Assembly: GCA_029582165.1 (NCBI GenBank)
Contig: CM055868.1
Location: 23,435,891 to 23,499,890 of the forward strand
Direction of reading: 5' to 3'
Length of the DNA stretch: 64,000 nt
From: Portulaca oleracea
Taxonomy: Eukaryota; Streptophyta; Magnoliopsida; Caryophyllales; Portulacaceae
Both the position numbers and the translations under genes were made by a program. Position 1 is the first letter of the stretch. Each line of letters starts with the position of its first letter. The notes under the pieces are model-generated. The model was given only the letters and a program-made list of their open reading frames with translations, made no database searches and was not told the origin of the DNA. This document shows, piece by piece, positions 11,670 through 23,079 of the stretch.

Positions 11670-13060
11670 ATATGATTGAGGCATTCTTTTCTATATTAAA
11701 TAAACTACATAGCCAAATAGCCTCCCTAATTTTATTATTACCGTTCTTTAGCCCCGCCTAGCCTTTCATTACCTTTCTTTTTGTGATGAAACCCTGACAA
11801 TACAAGCCATGACCTTTATTAATTCATACCCTTTGCCTTGCTTGGATAAGTGAGAGTTCATTATTCTGGGATCGAAAATTGGTTTGGTGTTGCTGTGAAT
11901 GGAATTGAGATGTTGGGGTGTGAATTTTAATTTTGATTGAATTGGGACACATTACATATCCCAATTAATTTTGAATTAGCCAATTGGTTATGATGCATAA
12001 TCTATAGTCCTTACTTCTCTATCATATGCACGACTAAAATGATAGACTCGCTCTACGCACTCTCAGAATAGCTTGATTCAACTGCCTAGGCGCGCGTGTC
12101 CCAAGTCGGCTGATAAGTTTTTCGACCGGGGGAAGGAAAGAGACAAGAGGCGATTATCCCCTTCTCCTCCTGAATCCTCGTTGGTCTTTCGTGTTCTTTT
12201 GATATATTGAGGTCGAAGCTATATTTTTATATTTCTTCTCCCTTGATCACCAAACAAAAATAGAAGCAGAAAAATAGAACAAAAAAAATGGAAAAAAAAG
12301 AATTCAAGAGAAAAGGGGTGATTAGGGAAATTCAATTGGAATTTGTGAAAGCCTTTGACCCGGTTGTAAAGTTGATGAAGTATTTTGATGTTTATTAGGA
12401 GAAAAGTGAGTTCCTTGCATACATCAGGCAAGAAGGTGAGATTGAGAGCAGTTCTTTGTTGAAAATTAATCCAAGCATGGCTCTTTAACTACTCATACCT
12501 AAATTTTACCACTCCTTTTCCTTAACCTAAGCCTCGTTACAACCCTAAAAGTCCTCTTGTTTGTCACTTGTGTATTTTCATACTAGCAGTGGAGAGTGAG
12601 ATTCTTACCAAACCTATGGTAGGTTGTTTCTTTTGGTCTGAGTATGAGAAAAACCCACATACATTCAAATTTGAGTGTTTGAGTATTCAACTTTTTATCC
12701 TAAAGTGAGTTTTGCTCTTTTGACTGGCCTACATCCATAACCAACCGCGCATATTTGCATTTATCTTAAGGCTGTTGGCGCATATTTGCATTTATCTTAA
12801 GGCTGTTGGCGGTTTTGTATTTCTCACTGATTTTGTTCTCTTCTTGATTGATCTTGGTGTTGTTTGATGGACTGATGTGTTTGATTGGTTAGCCTGAGTG
12901 GGTGTTTAATTGTATTTGTAACCCTAACACTAACTCACTTTGTTTCTATTTCTTTTTCCATTTTATTTCTTGAGTCTTTTAATTTGAGCCCTTTTCCTCC
13001 TATTTTTAATTATGACTTGCTTGGGGGGACAAGCAAGAGCTAAGCATGGGGGGATTTAAT
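11670..13060 (+). mobile_element. Element A non-coding spacer, right part
   Basis: Continues the spacer interrupted at 4778. No ORF above about 80 codons and no recognisable protein. It ends in a PPT (GCTAAGCATGGGGGGATTTA, 13040-13059) directly before the LTR start at 13061. The coding region of A is absent from the window, so only its 3' non-coding part was retained. Athila/Tat affiliation rests on the PPT style alone. Confidence 0.55.
12747..12808 (+). repeat. 31-bp perfect tandem duplication
   Basis: The unit starting GCGCATATTTGCATTTATCT and ending GGCTGTTG occurs twice head to tail (12747-12777, 12778-12808). Probably a local slippage or repair duplication. Confidence 0.85.
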
Positions 13061-13713
13061 GACCGATTTTTATATAGTATTTTTTAGGGCTCAAATCACA
13101 TACATTTCATACTTTTTATACCCGAAATTTCATGTTTTATATTAAATTCTATAATACTCTTCACTTAAAAACCAAGAAAAATGAGGGAAATGGAGAAGAA
13201 ATTGAAGAAGGAAATTTAATTAAAGAAATTTAAGAGGAGAATTAAATTGGAGAAGAGGAAATAGAGAAAAGGAATAAAAGGAAGAGGAACTAATATAAAA
13301 GAAATGAAGGCTGGCCCAAGCAACTTCACGATCCATCGAAAGTTGCATACCAAAGCTGGCCCAATTCCATATTATCACATTAACAATCAACAATACCATG
13401 CAGCAGATCATTGCACCGACATCAACATCAAGCCTCAACGCAGCAGCTGATCATCACAGCTTGATCATCACACATCAATGCCCAGCTCGTCCATCAACAT
13501 GCACAACAGTAGCATGCATCTTCATCCAACCATGCATCTTGATCATCATCACACGCACAACTTGATGACATCCCAGCAACTTCTATGTCCATGCATCACC
13601 ACCGTTTGATAATCACAAGCTCCCAGCGTTTGATCATCGCAGCATCACCATCTGCCTTCACCGACAGAAACGCTGGTAGCGTTTCTCACGAAGCAATGCG
13701 GGTAGTGCCCAGC
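13061..13713 (+). repeat. Element A 3' LTR (probable)
   Basis: Starts TGACCGATTTTTATATAGT right after a PPT and shares its first 75 bp or so with 3699-3780. The rest is rich in CATCA/GATCATCA words. The right end is cut by a B LTR fragment starting at 13714, and no CA terminus or TSD was found. Confidence 0.55.
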
Positions 13714-13820
13714 TGATGTATATTTGCCTAGCTATATACATCAAGTTCTAGCTACAAGGACCTTAATCTAGTTTGAAGCTACAAATTTCGTCTTGGGTTT
13801 ATCAAGGTAGAAGGCGTAAA
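13714..13820 (+). repeat. LTR fragment, family B (first 107 bp)
   Basis: Begins TGATGTATATTTGCCTAGCT and follows the B LTR start at 20829 and 23784 closely until GGCGTAAA, where C1 begins. The matching continuation (GGACCTTGAAGG) is not found on the other side of C1. Confidence 0.85.
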
Positions 13821-14675
13821 TGATGCATAATGGATCACAAGACAGCCAAAATGCCAAGAAAGAACAAGGATCATATCACAAGTAAGAACTTGCACTAGTT
13901 GATTCAAAGAAGAACGAAACAAGGACAATTTTAGGAAACTAGGAACGAATGATTTAGAAGATTCAAGGCTGATTCGTGAGTTCTCAACAATGGCGTTCAA
14001 GACAATTAAGCAAATTCTCAATTAGCAAAAACAAGCGAGAACCAGAAAGGACCTTTGAATGACGAACTGAACAAGGTCACCTTGATAGAATGAGCAACGA
14101 AACTCCTCGGATTGATACAACCACACCACAATCTTCAAGAGCTCCTACTCCTCCTTTCACCACCCAAGAATGCTCAATCTTGGATTAGAAGAGAAGATTT
14201 CACACGAAAAACCCAAAGGTAATTCGTTTTCTAGCCAAAACTAGAGAGAGAAACTAAAGCATCAACTTTAGAGAGATTTGTGTTTATTATCAATATGAAT
14301 GAATATATGTTTTACAAGGCACCCCTAGGGGTATTTATAGTAGAAGACCTCCCCTTAGGCGTCACCTACAACAAGGAAGGGACCCTTTAGGGCTTACATC
14401 ATCCCACTCACACATTACATCACTTTAAAGAAAATACAATATCTCCTAAAATACAACTCCAATACTAAAGATTCTAAAACCAAAATGTACAAAAAGAATA
14501 ACCCTTCCACATAGCTAAATGAGAACTTCAAGAATCTTGAGATAAGGAGCTCAAAAGTCCCTTAGTTTTTGAGATATTCGCGATGTCATGTGAGAAACCA
14601 CTTGAAACAATTTGTAGCAGACTGGTAAGGTCCTTTAGGGCTTCCTCTTGATGCATTGAAGTATGATATGCATCA
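13821..14675 (-). repeat. C1 3' LTR
   Basis: 855 bp. On the minus strand it starts TGATGCATATCATAC and ends CCATTATGCATCA. The integrase frame runs through its first 148 bases. TATA (CTATAAATACC on the minus strand) lies near 14333-14343. The PPT (AAAGGGAGAA on the minus strand) is at 14676-14685. Confidence 0.92.
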
Positions 14676-15871
14676 TTCTCCCTTTCTTGAAAAGAGTTTG
14701 CCCTCAAACTTGGAATTTCTTCATCTTCATTATAATAGGGCTTAAGATCACACACATTGAAAGTACAACTTCCTTCATACTCATCTTCCATCTTCAAGCG
14801 ATAAGCGTTATCACCAAGTCTTTCTAAGACCTCATAAGGACTTTCACCTCTCGGTTTCAATTTCCCTTTTCTCTTACTTGGAAATCTCTCTTTCTTCAAG
14901 TGTAACCATACCAAGTCTCCAGGCTTGAATATAACCCTTTTCCTCTTTTGATTCATTTTCTCTTCAACCTTTTGAGTATATCTCTTAATCTTCTCACGAA
15001 CTTCCTCATGTAACTTCTTAATCTCCTCTACTCTTTTACTTGCTTCAAAACTAAACTTTGTAGATGTAGAGATAGGAGATAAATCCATGGGTTTAAGAGG
15101 ATTTCTTCCACAGACAACTTCAAATGGAGATAACTTTGTAGCACGATTAGGACTTCTATTATAAGCAAACTCGGCAATGCTTAACAAAGTATCCCAACTC
15201 TTCTTTTCTTTATTCACCAATGTCCTCAACAAGGCTCCTAAGGTTCGATTGACTACCTCCGTTTGTCCATCCGTTTGTGGATGACGAGCCATGCTAAACT
15301 TGAGCCTTGTTCCCATCTTCTTCCAAAGAGTAACCCAAAAGTGACTTAGAAACTTAGAGTCCCTATCACTCACCATAGTCTTGGGTATGCCATGCAACTT
15401 CACAATTACATCAAAATATAAGGTAGCAACTTTCGTAGCATCATATGTAGTGTTGCAAGGTACAAAATGCGCCATCTTTGAAAATCGATCTACAACCACC
15501 ATAATAGAATCCTTACCTCTTTGAGTTCGAGGTAGACCCACAATGAAGTCTAAACTCACATCTTCCCAAGGGTAATATGGAATAGGTAGTGGTGTATATA
15601 AGCCTTGTGGTAACACATGTGACTTGGCAAGGTTGCAAGTACCACATCTCTTAACAATATGCTCAACATCCTTCACCATGCTAGGCCAAAAGTAATAATC
15701 TCTCAACTTCAAATAAGTCTTTTCTATGCCAAAATGTCCCGCCAAGGCACCTCCATGAACTTCTTGAATCAACAATTCGCGCAATGAGGTCCTTGGTATA
15801 CATAATTGATTTCCTTTGAATAAGAAACCATCTTCGATATGAAACATTTCATGGGGATGCTTCTTTGCCAA
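14528..15871 (-). pseudogene. C1 integrase, C-terminal 447 residues open
   Basis: This frame covers the integrase: zinc-binding HHCC region (VHGG..GHFG, then CGTC), catalytic core with first Asp in SLDFIVGL, second in VSDRD and Glu in TDGQTE (DD35E), then a GPY/F-type domain where G is changed to S (SPYEVLERLGDNAYRL). The product would join cDNA to chromosomes. No canonical chromodomain follows; instead the frame crosses the PPT into the LTR and ends at 14528 after a 49-residue tail. The upstream part joining it to RNase H (15871-16230) is frameshifted, so it is scored as a pseudogene. Confidence 0.85.
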
Positions 15872-16230
15872 CTCATATACTTCTTTGAAATCTTGATCAT
15901 CTCGATATAAGTCCTTAATATGCTCAAATCCAGCAACGTTAGAATCAAGAACATATGTAAGTAAGTACCTTCTTGATAGAGCATCGGCGCTTGTTCAAAT
16001 GCCCACCTTATGCTTGATCACAAACTGAAAAGCTTGCATAAATTCAACCCATTTTGCATGTCGTGGTTAAGCTTGTGTTGGCCTTGGATAAACTTGAGAG
16101 CTTCATGATCACTATGTAGAATAAACTCTCCACTTAGTAGATAATGCCTCCAATGCTCAAGAGCTCGTATAATGGCATAGAACTCCCGGTCATATGTACT
16201 AAACTTCCTTTGGCATCATTCAACTTCTCG

Positions 16231-17846
16231 CTAAAGTAGGCTATTGACCTTCCCTTGTGTAAGGACGGCACCAATGCCAACTCCACTAGCATCCACTTCT
16301 ACTTCAAATACTTTGTCAAAACAAGGCAAGGCTAGAAGAGGTGCATTACATAACTTCTCTTTGATACTTTCAAACGCCAATTGAGCGTTTTTGCTCCATG
16401 TAAACTCCTTTTGCTTCAACAACTCAGTCATAGGAGCCAAAATAGTAGAAAAATTCTTGATAAACCTTCTATAAAATGAAGCTAATCCATGAAATGATCG
16501 TACCTCATGTATACTCGTTGGTGTTGGCCATTCTTGGATAGCTTTGACCTTTCTTTCGTCTACCTGAATCCCATTTTTGGAGAGCACATATCCAAGGAAG
16601 ACGACGTTGGGTGAAAAGAACGAGCACTTCTCCAAGTTGGCGTAGAGCTTTTCTTTCTCCAAGATATACAAAACTAGCTCTAAGTGCTTTCCATGGTCAT
16701 TCTCACTTCTACTATATACAAGTATGTCATCAAAGTATACTACAACACACTTTCCAATCAAAGGTTTCAATACATGATTCATTAACCTCATGAAAGTAGA
16801 AGGAGCATTTGTTAGACCAAAGGGCATTACTAACCATTCATATAGACCTTCCTTCGTTTTGAATGTCGTTTTCCATTCGTCTCCTTCACATATGCGGATT
16901 TGATGATATCCACTCTTCAAATCAATCTTTGAAAACACAACACTTCCATAAAGTTCATCAAGGAGATCCTCCAAACGTGGAATGGGGAAACGATATTTGA
17001 TGGTGATTTTGTTGATGGACCTACAATCCATGCACATACGTTGGGTACCATCTTTCTTTGGAACTAGTAACACTGGGACGGCACATGGACTCAGGCTTGG
17101 ACGAATAAAACCCTTTTGGAGTAGCTCATCAACTTGCCTTTGAACCTCATGGGATTCTTTGGGGTTCATTCGGTAGGCTTGCTTATTTGGCAAGGTTGCA
17201 CCCGGTATTAGATCAATCTTGTGTTCAATGTCCCTTCTTGGTGGCAATCCTTGGGGCATTTCTTTTGGAAACAAATGACCAAATCTCTTCATCAAAGGTG
17301 AGAGCCGAGGATGTTCATTTGTTGGGGAAGCTTGTTCTTCTTGGATATTCACCAATATCAACTCTTTATGCTCATAGAATTCATGTTGTTCCGCCTTTAG
17401 TAAAGATACAATGTTAGTCTCCCTTTCTTTCTCTTTTGTTGGTGGAGGCCGAATAGAAGAAGGGGGCAATGGAGCCAATGTAATCTTCTTCTTGTTGATG
17501 ACGAATGAGTAGGTATTCAATCTTCCATCATGAGTTACATACCTATCAAAAAGCCACGGTCTACCAAACAAAATATGACAAGCATCCATGGGTATTACAT
17601 CACACCATACATCATCTTTATAATTCTTCCCAATGGACAATGAGACTAATACACGTTTATCAACTCTAATGACCTTCCCATGGCTTAACCATTGAATATT
17701 ATAAGGAGATGGGTGAGAACTTACATCCAAATTCAGCTTTTCTACCATTGTAGTAGAGGCGGCATTAGTACAACTACCACCATCAATTATAAGAGAGCAT
17801 ACCTTCCCTTGAACGGTACACCTAGTACGGAATATGTTCTCTCGTT
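16231..17846 (-). pseudogene. C1 protease-reverse transcriptase-RNase H (frameshifted)
   Basis: Open frame with, in order, a retropepsin-type active site (DGGSCTNAAS), an RT palm with [27 protein letters not shown] and the catalytic YFDDILVYS, a thumb ending RRFIKNFST, and the start of RNase H ([15 protein letters not shown]). A small deletion then shifts the frame (ends NSLL, 16231), so the rest of RNase H, down to about 15985, is out of frame. Protease matures the polyprotein; RT-RNase H makes cDNA in the virus-like particle. Closely matches the corresponding parts of C2 and C3. Confidence 0.88.
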
Positions 17847-18838
17847 GCTCCTTGAACGGTACACCTAGCACTTTGATATTCAACAAGAGAAACCGTGCGC
17901 TTGTTAGGACATTCGGATGCAATATGACCCAATCCTTGGCACCTAAAACATCTTCTTGGTCGTAATGTCCTTGGTTCTTGGACTTGGGTTTTGGATGGGG
18001 GATTTTTTGGCTGGTTTAATATAGGTTTGGCGTAGGGTTTAAGGGAGGATGGGGGCTGATTTTGTGGAGCTTTTGATTGTGTTTGAGGGTAAGGACGTTG
18101 GGTATAGGGTTTGGATGGGTTTTGGTATGTCCTTTGCGGTTCTTTGGCCCTTTCCTTCCTTTGCCTTTCCACTTTCATAGCCAAGTTACTTAGCTCATCA
18201 AGAGATTCATATTAATGTAATTCAACTATATGACGTATCCAATCATTCAAACCAATCAAGTAACGTACCAGAATTTGTGGTTCCTTCTCCTTGAGATCAC
18301 AACGCCAAAGGAGATGTTCAAACTCCCTTGTGTATTCTTCCACCGATTTAGAGCCTTGGACAAGCTTTTGCAACTTGTAGTAGTTGTCTTCAACGTATGA
18401 TTGGGGAAGGAACTTGGATTGCAACTTTGACTTCATCTTATCCCAAGAACGGATCTTTCTTTCCTTTGCAACTCTCTTCTTTTGAAGGTTAGTCCACCAA
18501 ATACTAGCATGCTTTCTTAATTTCAAGGCCACATACTTCACTTTGAGATCATCACTACATTCTTTCAACTCAAAGACACGTTCAACGGTATGTATCCAAT
18601 CAAGATAATCTTCTACATTTAAACTACCATCAAATTCAGGAACTTCAATTTTAAAATCCGAACGTTCATGCCTTTTAGATTTCGAACTACCTTCACCATG
18701 TGACGAGACACCATCACGTATGGACCCTTCACGTAGCATTTTGTTTTCTTCCATTTGTTTACCCAATTGCACACGCAAAAATGCTATTTGTTGCTCGAGT
18801 TCATAAACCTCATTTGATTTAGATTCATCGTTTGCCAT
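17822..18838 (-). pseudogene. C1 gag (one nonsense codon)
   Basis: Starts at the ATG (MANDESKSNEVYELEQQ), followed by a coiled-coil-like N-terminus, the Retrotrans_gag capsid region (EVPEFDGSLNVEDYLDW, ASIWWTNL, FLPQSYVEDNYYKLQ, EEYTREFEHLLWR), a Pro/Gln-rich linker and a CX2CX4HX4C zinc knuckle (CFRCQGLGHIASEC). A TAA at 18212-18214 interrupts it where the sister copies encode Ser. After the knuckle the acidic linker seen in C2 and C3 is missing: a short deletion leaves two copies of TTGAACGGTACACCTAG around the scar (about 17811-17870) and shifts into the protease frame. Confidence 0.88.
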
Positions 18839-19078
18839 TAGAAATCAACTTGATGTCATATGAACTCACGACGGAAATGGGACGGATTTTGGTTAGGTAT
18901 GTGTTTAGGAAGAGGGTTCTTTGGGGAGCTATGGGTTCTTTATGAGTTCTTGATGAGTTCTTGATGAGTTCTTGGAAGAACTATCAAAAAGGCGTGTGGT
19001 TGGACAATGTTTATGTGATTATATGATGAAACAAGGTCCAAGATTCATGCAAGAAACAAAGGAGAATCAACTAAACGT

Positions 19079-19091
19079 GGCTCTGATACCA
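19079..19091 (-). other. C1 primer binding site
   Basis: Minus strand reads TGGTATCAGAGCC, complementary to the initiator tRNA-Met 3' end, 3 bp inside the 5' LTR. Confidence 0.9.
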
Positions 19092-19094
19092 AAT

Positions 19095-19951
19095 TGATGC
19101 ATAATGGATCACAAGACAGCCAAAATGCCAAGAAAGAACAAGGATCATATCACAAGTAAGAACTTGCACTAGTTGATTCAAAGAAGAACGAAACAAGGAC
19201 AATTTTAAGAAACTAGGAACGAACGATTTAGAAGATTCAAGGCTGATTCGTGAGTTCTCAACAAAGGCGTTCAAGAGAATCAAGCGAATTCTTAATTAGC
19301 AAAAACAAGCGAGAACCAGAAAGGACCTTTGAATGACGAACTGAACAAGGTCACCTTGATAGAATGAGCAACGAAACTCCTCGGATTGATACAGCCACAC
19401 CACAATCTTCAAGAGTTCCTACTCCTCCTTTCACCACCCAAGAATGCTCAATCTTGGATTAGAAGAGAAGATTTCACACGAAAAACCCAAAGGTAATTCG
19501 TTTTCTAACCAAAACTAGAGAGAGAAACTAAAGCATCAACTTTAGAGAGATTTGTGTTTATTATCAATATGATTGAATATATGTTTTACAAGGCACCCCT
19601 AGGGGGGTATTTATAGTAGAAGACCTCCCCTTAGGCGTCACCTACAACAAGGAAGGGACCCTTTAGGGCTTACATCATCCCTCTCACACATTACATCACT
19701 TTAAAGAGAATACAATATCTCCGAAAATACAACTCCAATACTAAAGATTCAAAAACCAAAATGTACATAAAGAATAACCCTTCCACATAGCTAAATGAGA
19801 ACTTCAAGACTCTTGTGATAAGGAGCTCAAAAGTCCCTTAGTTTTGGAGATATTCGCGATGTCATGTGAGAAACCACTTGAAACAATTTGTAGCAGACTG
19901 GTAAGGTCCTTTAGGGCTTCCTCTTGATGCATTGAAGTATGATATGCATCA
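19095..19951 (-). repeat. C1 5' LTR
   Basis: 857 bp, same termini as the 3' LTR, with scattered substitutions between the two. Its outer end (19951) abuts unrelated DNA. Confidence 0.92.
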
Positions 19952-20264
19952 TTTAGCTTGGCTTCCACGCCAAGTAGGAGTACAAGTCCCTTAAGGACTC
20001 TCCTAGTATAAATAGCCTAGGTTTGTATCCAATCGATACATCAGTTGAGAAATATGAATCAAGCTTTAAGCTTACCCCCTGAGTGTTTGGATTAACCCTT
20101 ACCCCCATTCTTCTATTGTATCTTGGTTTGGCACCCAAGTGGTTAGGAAGAGCTTGATCCTAGGTTGCGGTCTAGATCAAGTTAGCCCTAGGTTGTTCTA
20201 CTTGTAGATTCAATTAGGAAACCTAGATCTATCCGTTCTTACCTTTCTATCAAGAAGGGGTGAA
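19952..20264 (+). other. Unassigned segment with TATA box
   Basis: No ORF of note. TATAAATA at 20007-20014 is set in TCCTAG...GCCTAGG, typical of an LTR or gene core promoter, but no second copy is present. Its last 16 bp (ATCAAGAAGGGGTGAA) look like the PPT that precedes the D LTR, so this may include the last bases of a D interior. Confidence 0.4.
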
Positions 20265-20412
20265 TGATGCATATTCACACCATAAACATCATGAAGAGGC
20301 CATCCAAGATCTTACTAGTCTCTTAAATGAGCTACAGGCTTCTAATTCATGTGACATCCATGGTAGTTTCTATGGAAGAGGTTTATTGAGCTTCTTACAA
20401 CAAGATCCATAA
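20263..20412 (+). CDS. Integrase C-terminal tail encoded in D LTR (partial)
   Basis: A 49-codon frame plus stop. It starts with the AAT codon that spans the LTR boundary (residues NDAY) and shares EEA at 11-13, DLTSLL at 16-21, DI at 31-32, GLLS at 40-43 and Q47 with the C integrase tail, over exactly the same length. The integrase body upstream is missing here. The similarity shows the D LTR once belonged to an element whose pol frame ran into the LTR. It cannot be functional alone. Confidence 0.6.
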   Translation, partial: NDAYSHHKHHEEAIQDLTSLLNELQASNSCDIHGSFYGRGLLSFLQQDP

Positions 20413-20828
20413 AGATTCATCTCATCAAAGTTGAAGGGCTTTGGAAGATCTACATCATGGTTTTTGAATCTTTAAGTTTGGACTAGTATTGAACCAGTTT
20501 TCATCATTTTATGTATATTTGAATCTTTGTGATGTCACTTTTGTATTGGGTGATGTAAGGCTACAAAGGCCTCTTTCTTGATGTTGTTCACGCCTAAAGG
20601 GAGGTGTGTTTACTATAAATACCCCCTTTATGGTGCCTTGTAAAGCACAATCTATTGAATCATAATAAACACAAAAGTCTCTCTAAAGTCATCATGCTTT
20701 AGTTTTCTTTCTAGCATTCTAGCTTCGAATACCTTGAGGGGTTTTCGATCAAATCTTCTCTTCTATTCCAAGAGGGAGCAATCTTGGATGGTGCAAAGGA
20801 GGAGTTGGATATCGAATTGATTGTGGTG
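20265..20828 (+). repeat. D LTR, 5' part (split by B1)
   Basis: Starts TGATGCATATTCACACC behind a PPT-like AAGAAGGGGTGAA and contains TATA (CTATAAATACCCCC, near 20619). The first 150 nt from 20263 stay open as a 49-codon frame ending at 20412, similar to the integrase tail in C. It is interrupted by B1 at the TSD TGGTG (20824-20828) and resumes at 24903. Confidence 0.88.
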
Positions 20829-21588
20829 TGATGTATATTTGCCTAGCTATATCCATCAAGGTCTAGCTACAAGGACCTTAATCCAGTTTGAAGCTACAAG
20901 TGTCGTCTTGGGTTTATCAAGGTAGAAGGCGTAAAGGACCTTGAAGGTAATCTAAGCTTAGTCCTCACACTTCTAAGCTTATATGGAGTTACTCTCACAT
21001 TTGGAGGACATCAATGAGCTTAAATCATTCTCAAGTCCTTATTGAAAAGTCATCTCTCACGGCAGCACAAGACTCCATCAAGTACAGTTCGATATTTTGC
21101 TCTATAATTCTAGATCCATACGTCTATTGAGGATATCATCAGAAGACAGATTGTAGATCTTTCAATAAGCTTTCCAATGGTTTTTGAATCATTGAAAACG
21201 GACAAGTATTGAAAGAGTTATAGCGATTTCTTTCTAGAGTTGTATTTTAGAGTTTATGATGTCATAAGTAGGATATATAATGTAATAGTTGATTCTTGGT
21301 TTCTTGAACCCTAGGTGCACGTCCAAGGGAGTCTTAGAGTAGTATAAATAGACCCCTTGGGTGCCATTGTATTCATTCATTCAATCATATATCAAAATAC
21401 AATCAAACACATGATGTGTTGTTCTCTCTAGCTTTGTGCTAGTTTCTCTTCGTTTCTCTTGAGGGAGGACGAGAACTATCCCCTTCTTCTATCCAAGATT
21501 GGCGTACTTGGTGGTGATAGGAAGGAGTTGAAGCATTCTTGAAGGTGGTGTGGCTGTATCCTCCAAGATTCTTCAAAGAGCCATTATA
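20829..21588 (+). repeat. B1 5' LTR (truncated)
   Basis: Co-linear with 23784-24542; stops at AGAGCCATTAT, about 355 bp short of the full LTR. TATAAATA at 21343-21350. Confidence 0.88.
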
Positions 21589-21719
21589 TGAGAGACTTGA
21601 GCTCTTCTTCCTTCTAGGTGAGTATTAGATGTCTCCATGGTTGACCTTGATGCATAAGGCCATCAATTATGCATCATAAACCCCCGGTTGAAAAAGTTTG
21701 CCCTCAAACTTTGGAAAAA

Positions 21720-22757
21720 TCAACTCTCACTTGCCTTCTTCACAAAGACTTTCTTCTTGAAAGCTTTGAAGTCATCGTAGATTCCTTTGATGAACTTCTT
21801 AAACTTTCTTCCGATCAATTCTCGAACACCATAAGACTTGGACTTGCATTTCTTCACCGTGAACGTGGGTTGTTCACGTTGCTTCTTACTTCCCAAGTCT
21901 GTTCTTACAACTTTACCCTTGTCGTTTAGCATGAAACAATGTACCTTGATGACTTGGGCTATTTCATCCTTTCGAATCTTCGACCTTTCAACCAAGTGAT
22001 CTGAGTAGATATCTTTTGGACGCTCATACGCCACACTTGCTTCTTTTGTCACAAGCCACTTTTCCATATGCTCCTCTTCTACCTTTTCTTCCTCTTTATT
22101 CTCTTCCTCATATGCGACATTCCCAATTTCTTCTTCTTTCATGTCAACGCCAACTTCCTCTTCCTTTTCCTCTTCAAATGGTTTGTTATCATGTGTTTGG
22201 TACTCAACCAAAGACACATCTTTCTTCTTGTTAGGACACTCCAAATCAATGTGACCTAAACTTTGGCAATGACAACATCTCCTTTGTCTTTCAACATCGA
22301 GAGCTAAAGAACTTAACTCTTCCAAGTTTGTGAGAGGTTGATTTACAACAACACGTCGAATGTAATCATTAAAACCAAGAAAGTAGTATACCAGAATGCG
22401 TGGATCGTCCTCCTTAAGGCCATTCTTCCATAATTGCCACTTGAACTCTATTGTATAATCAAGTACATCCATGCTCCCTTGCTTAACTCCTTCAAGATTG
22501 TTGATGGAGTCACCTTTGTAATCGGATGGCAAGAAATCTTCTTGAACTTTCTTCCCATTCTTTTTGTTGGAATGTTTACTCCGGGCATAAGCTGCTTCAT
22601 ATTCAACCTTAGAAGAGTGAACCACACGTGATTTTGTGCTTCTTGACCCCTTTGGAAGAATCCCACATTCTTCCATTTGCTTGGTAAGATCATCGATTTG
22701 TTGCTTCAAGCATTGTAGCTCACGTTGGGAATTCTTGCTGGACCTTTTGCAATCCAT
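21720..22757 (-). CDS. E-like Gag fused to lysine-rich C-terminal domain
   Basis: 345 residues from the ATG (MDCKRSSKNSQRELQ) to a stop just before the PPT. Visible parts: an N-terminal coiled-coil-like region; a shortened capsid segment (EDFLPSDYKGD, DVLDYTIEFKWQLWKNGLKEDDPRILVYY); a zinc knuckle (CCHCQSLGHIDLEC); a long Glu-rich stretch; then the E tail (DEIAQVIKVHCFMLNDKGK ... KFKKFIKGIYDDFKAFKKK ... KKASES). It has no protease, RT or IN. The frame is intact although the LTRs are truncated. The tail is nearly the same as in the E units, while capsid and LTR differ, so the tail is the conserved part. I know no family for it; a basic nucleic-acid-binding or particle role is only a guess. Confidence 0.65.
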   Translation of the reverse strand: MDCKRSSKNSQRELQCLKQQIDDLTKQMEECGILPKGSRSTKSRVVHSSKVEYEAAYARSKHSNKKNGKKVQEDFLPSDYKGDSINNLEGVKQGSMDVLDYTIEFKWQLWKNGLKEDDPRILVYYFLGFNDYIRRVVVNQPLTNLEELSSLALDVERQRRCCHCQSLGHIDLECPNKKKDVSLVEYQTHDNKPFEEEKEEEVGVDMKEEEIGNVAYEEENKEEEKVEEEHMEKWLVTKEASVAYERPKDIYSDHLVERSKIRKDEIAQVIKVHCFMLNDKGKVVRTDLGSKKQREQPTFTVKKCKSKSYGVRELIGRKFKKFIKGIYDDFKAFKKKVFVKKASES

Positions 22758-23067
22758 TAGAACCTATCTTGATTCAAAAGATCACAAGAAACTCATGGTA
22801 GGATGGTTAGCATAGAAGGGACGTGAGGGGGAATTGGTTGGATTTGTGTTTGGGCTCACGGGTTCTTTGTGGAGTTTATGATTCTTTATGAGTTCTTTAT
22901 GAGTTCTTGATGGGTTCTTGATGAGTTCTTGGAAGAACTTATGGGTGGCGTGTGATGGAGAGATGATGGCGAATGAAATTTGTGATGGAAGGGGTGATGG
23001 GGAACGTGTGGGAGAGGGAAAGATTGTAAAAAGATTGTTTCAAGAACTAAGAGATTCAAACTCCTAA

Positions 23068-23079
23068 GCTCTGATACCA
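23068..23079 (-). other. Primer binding site of the reversed E-like element
   Basis: Minus strand TGGTATCAGAGC, 3 bp inside the LTR that ends at 23083. Confidence 0.85.

Larger units (their letters stand above)
13821..19951 (-). mobile_element. C1: gypsy element of family C, minus strand
   Basis: LTRs at 13821-14675 (3') and 19095-19951 (5') enclose PBS, gag, PR-RT-RH and IN in the standard chromovirus order, all on the minus strand. It is inactivated by a nonsense codon in gag, a deletion at the gag-PR junction and frameshifts at the RH-IN junction. The flanking 5-mers (GTAAA left, TTTAG right) do not match, and the two flanks belong to unrelated sequences, so it is not a simple insertion. 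Confidence 0.93.

Noticed and set aside
13714..13820. 49-codon integrase tail in the B LTR
   Set aside because: The B frame begins NDVYLPSY but stops after 32 codons (fewer in B2), and no clear match to the C or D tail follows.
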